From NCBI RefSeq assembly GCF_006715095.1, contig NZ_VFMO01000001.1, forward strand, positions 62,001 to 126,000: a stretch of DNA of 64,000 nucleotides. Reading direction: 5' to 3'. The translations under genes were made by a program, and so were the position numbers. This stretch comes from Yimella lutea. GTDB taxonomy: Bacteria > Actinomycetota > Actinomycetes > Actinomycetales > Dermatophilaceae. Under the pieces are notes generated by a model. It made no database searches and was not told the origin of the DNA. It saw only the letters and a program-made list of their open reading frames with translations. Below, piece after piece: positions 60,551 through 64,000 of this stretch. Numbering within the stretch: the first letter of the stretch is position 1; every line of letters begins with the position of its first letter.

Positions 60551-60909
60551 CCGAGTTCCTGACGCTCGAGGATCTGCTCGGTCTCGTCGACGATCTCGGC
60601 GTCGGGCCGTTGCGGGACGTAGGTCTGCTCGAAGCGGCGGCGCACCGACCGACGACGGTGCTGTGGGGGCGCGAGGCGTATCCGACGCTGGAGGAGAAGG
60701 CGGCTGCGCTGCTGGAGTCCCTGGTCGGCAACCACCCACTGGTCGACGGCAACAAGCGACTCGGCTGGCTCGCCACCGTCGTCTTCCTCGATCTCAACGG
60801 CGCCTGGATCGAGGCTCCCGACGACGATGCGTACGACCTCGTCATCGCCACCGCGGCCGGGCGGATCGAGCTGCCCGACATCGCCGCAGCGCTCACCCGC
60901 TGGCACTGA
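60547..60909 (+). CDS. Doc-type (Fic fold) toxin
   Basis: 120 residues. The Fic/Doc catalytic motif is HPLVDGNKRLGWLA (HxxxDGNKR), with the usual upstream helix LEEKAAALLESLVGN. N-terminal part TEFLTLEDLLGLVDDLGVG fits Doc. Doc phosphorylates elongation factor Tu and halts translation unless its antitoxin is present. It forms an addiction module with the RHH gene upstream. The aromatic residue usual after the His is Pro-Leu, as seen in some variants; activity looks intact. Confidence 0.9.
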   Translation: MTEFLTLEDLLGLVDDLGVGPLRDVGLLEAAAHRPTTVLWGREAYPTLEEKAAALLESLVGNHPLVDGNKRLGWLATVVFLDLNGAWIEAPDDDAYDLVIATAAGRIELPDIAAALTRWH

Positions 60910-60952
60910 CCGCGTCGCCGTCGCCCACCGAGCGCCGCCGGTCAGCGACGGA

Positions 60953-61243
60953 TCACACAGATGTGGAGCTGCTCCCGCTGCGCGCGCCGTCCGCAGGATC
61001 GTCGAAGGCCGCCTCCACCCGCGCCGAGCGACGACGCAACAACCAGAACCCGAGGAGGCAGAGGAGGAAGCCGGCGAAAAAGCCACCGGTGAGTGCCGGC
61101 ATGCCGTCGGCCTCCGACCCGCCCTTGGCCCAGACGATCGCGGCCAGCACGGTCACCACGAGGCACAGGCCGGCCACGACTGCCACCATCGCCGCCGCGA
61201 CCCGCAGCGCGAAGATCCGGAACATGCTTGGCTTCTCACTCAC
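60953..61243 (-). CDS. Small membrane protein, two helices
   Basis: 96 residues from GTG 61243 (an earlier TTG at 61252 is possible). Two membrane helices, VAAAMVAVVAGLCLVVTVLA and LTGGFFAGFLLCLLGFWLL, with a short loop between and an Arg-rich then acidic/Ser-rich tail (SARVEAAFDDPADGARSGSS). No recognised family. It lies between the Doc gene and the divergent LigD-type gene. Confidence 0.65.
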   Translation of the reverse strand: MSEKPSMFRIFALRVAAAMVAVVAGLCLVVTVLAAIVWAKGGSEADGMPALTGGFFAGFLLCLLGFWLLRRRSARVEAAFDDPADGARSGSSSTSV

Positions 61244-61273
61244 GGCGCCCAAGGGTACGCGTAGGTTCGGACC

Positions 61274-62254
61274 ATGGCAGCCTTACCGGGACGGCACAGC
61301 AGCTCCCCCAAGGTCGAGATCGAGGTCGGCGAGCGCATCGTGTCGGTCTCGAACCCCGACCGGGTCTACTTCCCTGCTCGGGGCGAGACGAAGCTCGATC
61401 TCGTCAACTACTACTTGTCGGTCGGTGACGGCATCGTGCGGGCGCTGCGCGACCGTCCGTGCATGCTGCACCGCTTCCCCACCGGCGTCTCCGGGGAGAA
61501 GGTGCACCAGAAACGGCTGCCGCACGGCGCGCCCGAGTGGATGGACACCGTGCGCGTCTTCTTCCCGCGCTACAAACGCACCGCCGACGAACTCTGCGTC
61601 ACCGAACTCGCCCAGGTCATCTGGGCCGTACAGATGTCGACCGTCGAGTTCCACCCCTGGAACTCCCGTCGTCCCCAGATCGAGAAGCCGGACGAGTGGC
61701 GCATCGATCTCGACCCGATGCCGGACTGCCCATTCGACCGAGTACGCAATATCGCGGACGTGTGCTGGGAACTGTTGGACGAGTTGGGTATTCGCGGTTT
61801 CCCGAAGACCAGTGGTGGCGCCGGTCTGCACATCTACGTCCGCATCGAGCAGGAGTGGGGCTTCTCGGACGTGCGACGGGCTGCCCTGGCGTTCGCCCGT
61901 GAAGTCGAGCGTCGCGCCCCGAAGGACGTCAGCACGACCTGGTGGCGCAAGGATCGCGACCCGGCCGCGTTGTTCGTCGACTACAACCAGAACGCCCGCG
62001 ATCACACGATCGCATCCGCGTACTCGGTGCGCGGCAACACCGATGCGACCGTCTCCACGCCGTTCGACTGGGACGAGCTGGCCGACATCGACCCGCGCGA
62101 CTTCACGATCGCGACGGTCCCGGCCCGATATGCGAACAAGGGCGATCTGACCGCCGAGATCGACGACGTCGCGTTCCGACTCGACCAGTTGCTCGACTGG
62201 GCCGCTCGCGATGAGAAGGCCGGCGAACAAGCGCCACCGGAACCATCGGAGTGA
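61274..62254 (+). CDS. LigD-type DNA polymerase (PolDom) for non-homologous end joining, stand-alone
   Basis: 326 residues. The primase-polymerase fold is intact: VSNPDRVYFPARGETKLDLV, MLHRFPTGVSGEKVHQKRLP, catalytic Asp pair in EWRIDLDPMPDC, FPKTSGGAGLHIYV, and the third metal Asp in ALFVDYNQNARDHT. Fused LigD proteins also carry ligase and nuclease domains; here only the polymerase is encoded, as in several actinobacteria. It fills gaps and adds nucleotides at Ku-bound double-strand breaks. No ku or ligase gene adjoins. Confidence 0.93.
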   Translation: MAALPGRHSSSPKVEIEVGERIVSVSNPDRVYFPARGETKLDLVNYYLSVGDGIVRALRDRPCMLHRFPTGVSGEKVHQKRLPHGAPEWMDTVRVFFPRYKRTADELCVTELAQVIWAVQMSTVEFHPWNSRRPQIEKPDEWRIDLDPMPDCPFDRVRNIADVCWELLDELGIRGFPKTSGGAGLHIYVRIEQEWGFSDVRRAALAFAREVERRAPKDVSTTWWRKDRDPAALFVDYNQNARDHTIASAYSVRGNTDATVSTPFDWDELADIDPRDFTIATVPARYANKGDLTAEIDDVAFRLDQLLDWAARDEKAGEQAPPEPSE

Positions 62255-62265
62255 GCAGGCCAGAT

Positions 62266-62335
62266 GCGAACCTACTGATGCGCGCCGAACCTACTGGCTG
62301 CAACCAGTAGGTTCGGCGCCGAGCAGTAGGTTTGC
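62266..62335. repeat. Nested palindrome between convergent genes
   Basis: An inner 16-base perfect stem (62282-62297 with 62304-62319, arm GCGCCGAACCTACTGG) lies inside an outer 12-base stem (GCGAACCTACTG at 62266-62277 with CAGTAGGTTTGC at 62324-62335, one mismatch). Both share the core AACCTACTG. It lies after the LigD-type gene and reaches the first base of the convergent DUF4352 stop codon, and probably terminates both. Confidence 0.85.
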
Positions 62336-63102
62336 TATTTGGTGAGGGAGACGGTCGTCCCGCCGGAGAACATCGAGTCGTGCAGCTCCAGCTTGGTCGC
62401 CTTCGCACCGGCCGGCATGTCGTAGACGAGGGTGCCGGTCAACGTGTTGCCCGGGTTGATCTCCTTCATCCAGATGTCGTTGTTCTTCAGGTAGATCGCA
62501 GCTGCGGAGTCGGGGCTGAACGAACGACCTTGGTCGTCGGTCAGCTTCTGGATGCTGTCGAACATGGTCTGCGGCTTGTCGCCGATGTTCTTCACCGTGA
62601 CCGTGATCAGCACGAACTGCCCCTGCGCCTGCTGGTTCAGGTACTCGTCGCCGATCTGCTTCACGCCAGGCTGCACCTTGGTGACGGTGAACTCGAACTT
62701 GCCGTCCCGCACCGGGGTGTTCAGGCCGGCATCCTTCTTCTCCTGCTTCTCGGCCTTCGTCTGCGACGGCTCGGCAGCCGCCTGGGACGAGCCGGCGGAG
62801 GACTCCTGGCTCGTACTCGACGAGGTCGACGTCTGCGACGTGGCGGCGTCGGTGCCCTTGCCGCCACCGCCTCCGAGAGCCGACGCCATGGCCCCGAGGA
62901 GCACCAGTGCGCCGAGCCCGGTGAGTACCTTGTGACGCAGGAACCAGTTCTTCTTGGGCGGGTTGGCGTACGGCGGCGCCGGCGGCAGGTTGCCACCCTG
63001 ACCGTACGGCGAGGGCTGCTGTCCGTGCCACTGCTGACCGTTCGTGTTGTGGTTCGGGTTGTACTGCGGCGCACCGTTGTTCATCGGCTGCTGGTCGTTC
63101 AT
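62335..63102 (-). CDS. DUF4352 membrane-anchored protein
   Basis: 255 residues from ATG 63102; longer frames upstream have no support. A cytoplasmic Asn/Gln/Pro-rich N terminus ([20 protein letters not shown]) leads to one membrane helix ([20 protein letters not shown]), a Ser/Thr-rich linker, and a DUF4352 beta-sandwich domain ([57 protein letters not shown]). Such domains lie outside the membrane in actinobacteria, role not known. The stop lies in the 3' arm of the adjacent palindrome. Confidence 0.83.
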   Translation of the reverse strand: MNDQQPMNNGAPQYNPNHNTNGQQWHGQQPSPYGQGGNLPPAPPYANPPKKNWFLRHKVLTGLGALVLLGAMASALGGGGGKGTDAATSQTSTSSSTSQESSAGSSQAAAEPSQTKAEKQEKKDAGLNTPVRDGKFEFTVTKVQPGVKQIGDEYLNQQAQGQFVLITVTVKNIGDKPQTMFDSIQKLTDDQGRSFSPDSAAAIYLKNNDIWMKEINPGNTLTGTLVYDMPAGAKATKLELHDSMFSGGTTVSLTK

Positions 63103-63272
63103 GGTGGGTCCTTTCCAAGGTCCTTCGTCGATGTCCCAAGTGGACGACGGCAGGCCCCTTCTCCACTTCCACCGCACGGCTGCAGCCGCCTCCCCCGATC
63201 GGTGGAGGTTCGGCGCCGGCGTCGATCCGATCGGTGGAACCGACTGTCGGTGCTCTCCCATAGGTTGTGCGC

Positions 63273-64000
63273 ATGATGTCGTCCACCGCACCCCATGAGC
63301 GCTCGTGGCGACGGGTGCGGACGACGTCGCTGGTGATCGTGGCGTTCTTCTCCACCACATTGGCGATCGCCTACAACGACCTTCGCCGCGTCGGCGCGAC
63401 CGATTCGGAACAAGTCGCGACGACCTCCGATTGGACCTTGCTCGCCTGGCTCGTCGGCGTGGTCCTCGGCATCCTGCTCATCTGGCGGCGCCGGTGGCCA
63501 TGGCAGCTTTTCGCCGCCTACTGCGTAGCCACCATCGCCCTGCCGATCGACGGATTCCTGCCTCTCGCAGGTCTTTTCACGGTGCTGCTCATCGCACGCC
63601 GGCGCGAACACGTCCTTGCGGCCATCGCAGCGGCATCGCTCGCGGTCGCCGTTTCGGTGTACCGCGACGTCACCGACGGCGTCCCTGAGGTCTCTTCCTT
63701 CTGGCGACTGTTCTTCCGGTACGAGGCCGGCGTCGCGTTCCCGTGGTGGTTGATCGCGCTCATCACGACCGTCCTGGTCGCCGTCGTCGGACTGTTGGTC
63801 GTGTTCACCCGTAACCGGCGAGCGCTCGACACCAGCACGCTCAAGGAACAGATCGCGCACACCCAGATCGACCGGTTGAGCGAGGAGGTGGCCCGCCGGG
63901 CGGAGCGCGAACGCATCGCCCGTGAGGTCCATGACGCGCTCGGCCACCGCCTGTCGCTGCTCAACCTGCACGCTGGCGCTCTGGAGATGGCGGCGGGCAA
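63273..64000 (+). CDS. Sensor histidine kinase (NarL-type), N-terminal part, runs off the right edge
   Basis: About 242 codons from ATG 63273 (ATG 63276 is equally possible). Several hydrophobic helices ([58 protein letters not shown] helix) fill residues 20-190, followed by a coiled stretch and a HisKA_3 box with phospho-acceptor His in [20 protein letters not shown]. The HATPase domain lies beyond base 64000. A response regulator gene probably follows. Signal unknown. Confidence 0.9.
   Translation, partial: MMSSTAPHERSWRRVRTTSLVIVAFFSTTLAIAYNDLRRVGATDSEQVATTSDWTLLAWLVGVVLGILLIWRRRWPWQLFAAYCVATIALPIDGFLPLAGLFTVLLIARRREHVLAAIAAASLAVAVSVYRDVTDGVPEVSSFWRLFFRYEAGVAFPWWLIALITTVLVAVVGLLVVFTRNRRALDTSTLKEQIAHTQIDRLSEEVARRAERERIAREVHDALGHRLSLLNLHAGALEMAAG

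Noticed and set aside
62332..63276. A 314-codon plus-strand frame opposite the DUF4352 gene
   Set aside because: Low-complexity Leu/Arg-rich translation typical of antisense of a GC-rich gene; the minus-strand protein has a coherent domain plan.

Overview
The window is high-GC DNA (GC-biased third codon positions, many GTG and some TTG starts, ATGA/TGATG gene junctions) from an Actinomycetota chromosome. Pointers are an RskA-type anti-sigma factor, the proteasome activator Bpa, a mycothiol-dependent-type isomerase, DUF4235 and DUF4333 proteins, a LigD-type polymerase and a SCO6045-like gene. Within the phylum a Micrococcales genus (Dermacoccaceae or Intrasporangiaceae) is my best guess, from gene content only. 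No tRNA, rRNA, CRISPR, prophage or insertion sequence was seen.

Layout. 1-4.5 kb: the 5' part of a Ser/Thr kinase gene, a nucleotidyltransferase, and a module of DUF4397 surface protein, class F-like sortase, sigma factor and RskA. 4.5-7.6 kb: copper ATPase copA with a CsoR-type operator, and a thioesterase-fold protein. 7.6-12.4 kb: a TPP riboswitch followed by a thiamine ABC transporter (thiB-thiP-thiQ) translationally coupled to nagA. 12.5-17.5 kb: DUF4235 protein, Lrp-type regulator and divergent branched-chain 2-oxoacid dehydrogenase E1a-E1b-E2 genes, then a DUF4333 lipoprotein. 17.5-26.3 kb: histidine utilisation in two blocks (hutH-hutU, and M20 amidohydrolase - mini-gene - hutF - hutI) with a divergent IclR regulator, interrupted by a YbaK-like gene. 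26.3-38.6 kb: quinone oxidoreductase, Bpa, lipoprotein, FtsX-type ABC transporter divergent from a two-component system, Nudix, AI-2E transporter, FAD dehydrogenase, coiled-coil protein, lipoprotein and histidine phosphatase.

38.7-53 kb looks like accessory or decaying chromosome. A broken SGNH hydrolase, a broken LtrA gene, a frameshifted DUF2630 gene, a hydrolase-DinB fusion with a premature stop, and a recD remnant surround intact units: PucR / ferredoxin reductase / fatty-acid desaturase, and PucR / formaldehyde-dehydrogenase-like / PfpI / ABM monooxygenase / FAD amine oxidase. 52.9-64 kb: a response regulator with a degenerate receiver, an Rpf-like transglycosylase, FadD, an ABC-F protein, a mycothiol-type isomerase, a DUF692 (MNIO) enzyme with its SCO6045-like partner, a Doc/RHH toxin-antitoxin pair, a LigD polymerase, a DUF4352 protein and the 5' part of a histidine kinase gene.

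The strongest candidates for unusual biology are the DUF692/SCO6045-like pair with no visible substrate peptide, nagA inside a thiamine-riboswitch operon, the miniature DNA-glycosylase-like gene locked into the hut operon, the DUF4397-sortase-sigma-RskA module, and the recD gene reduced to collinear fragments in one open frame. Perfect intergenic palindromes at several convergent gene ends form a recurring theme.
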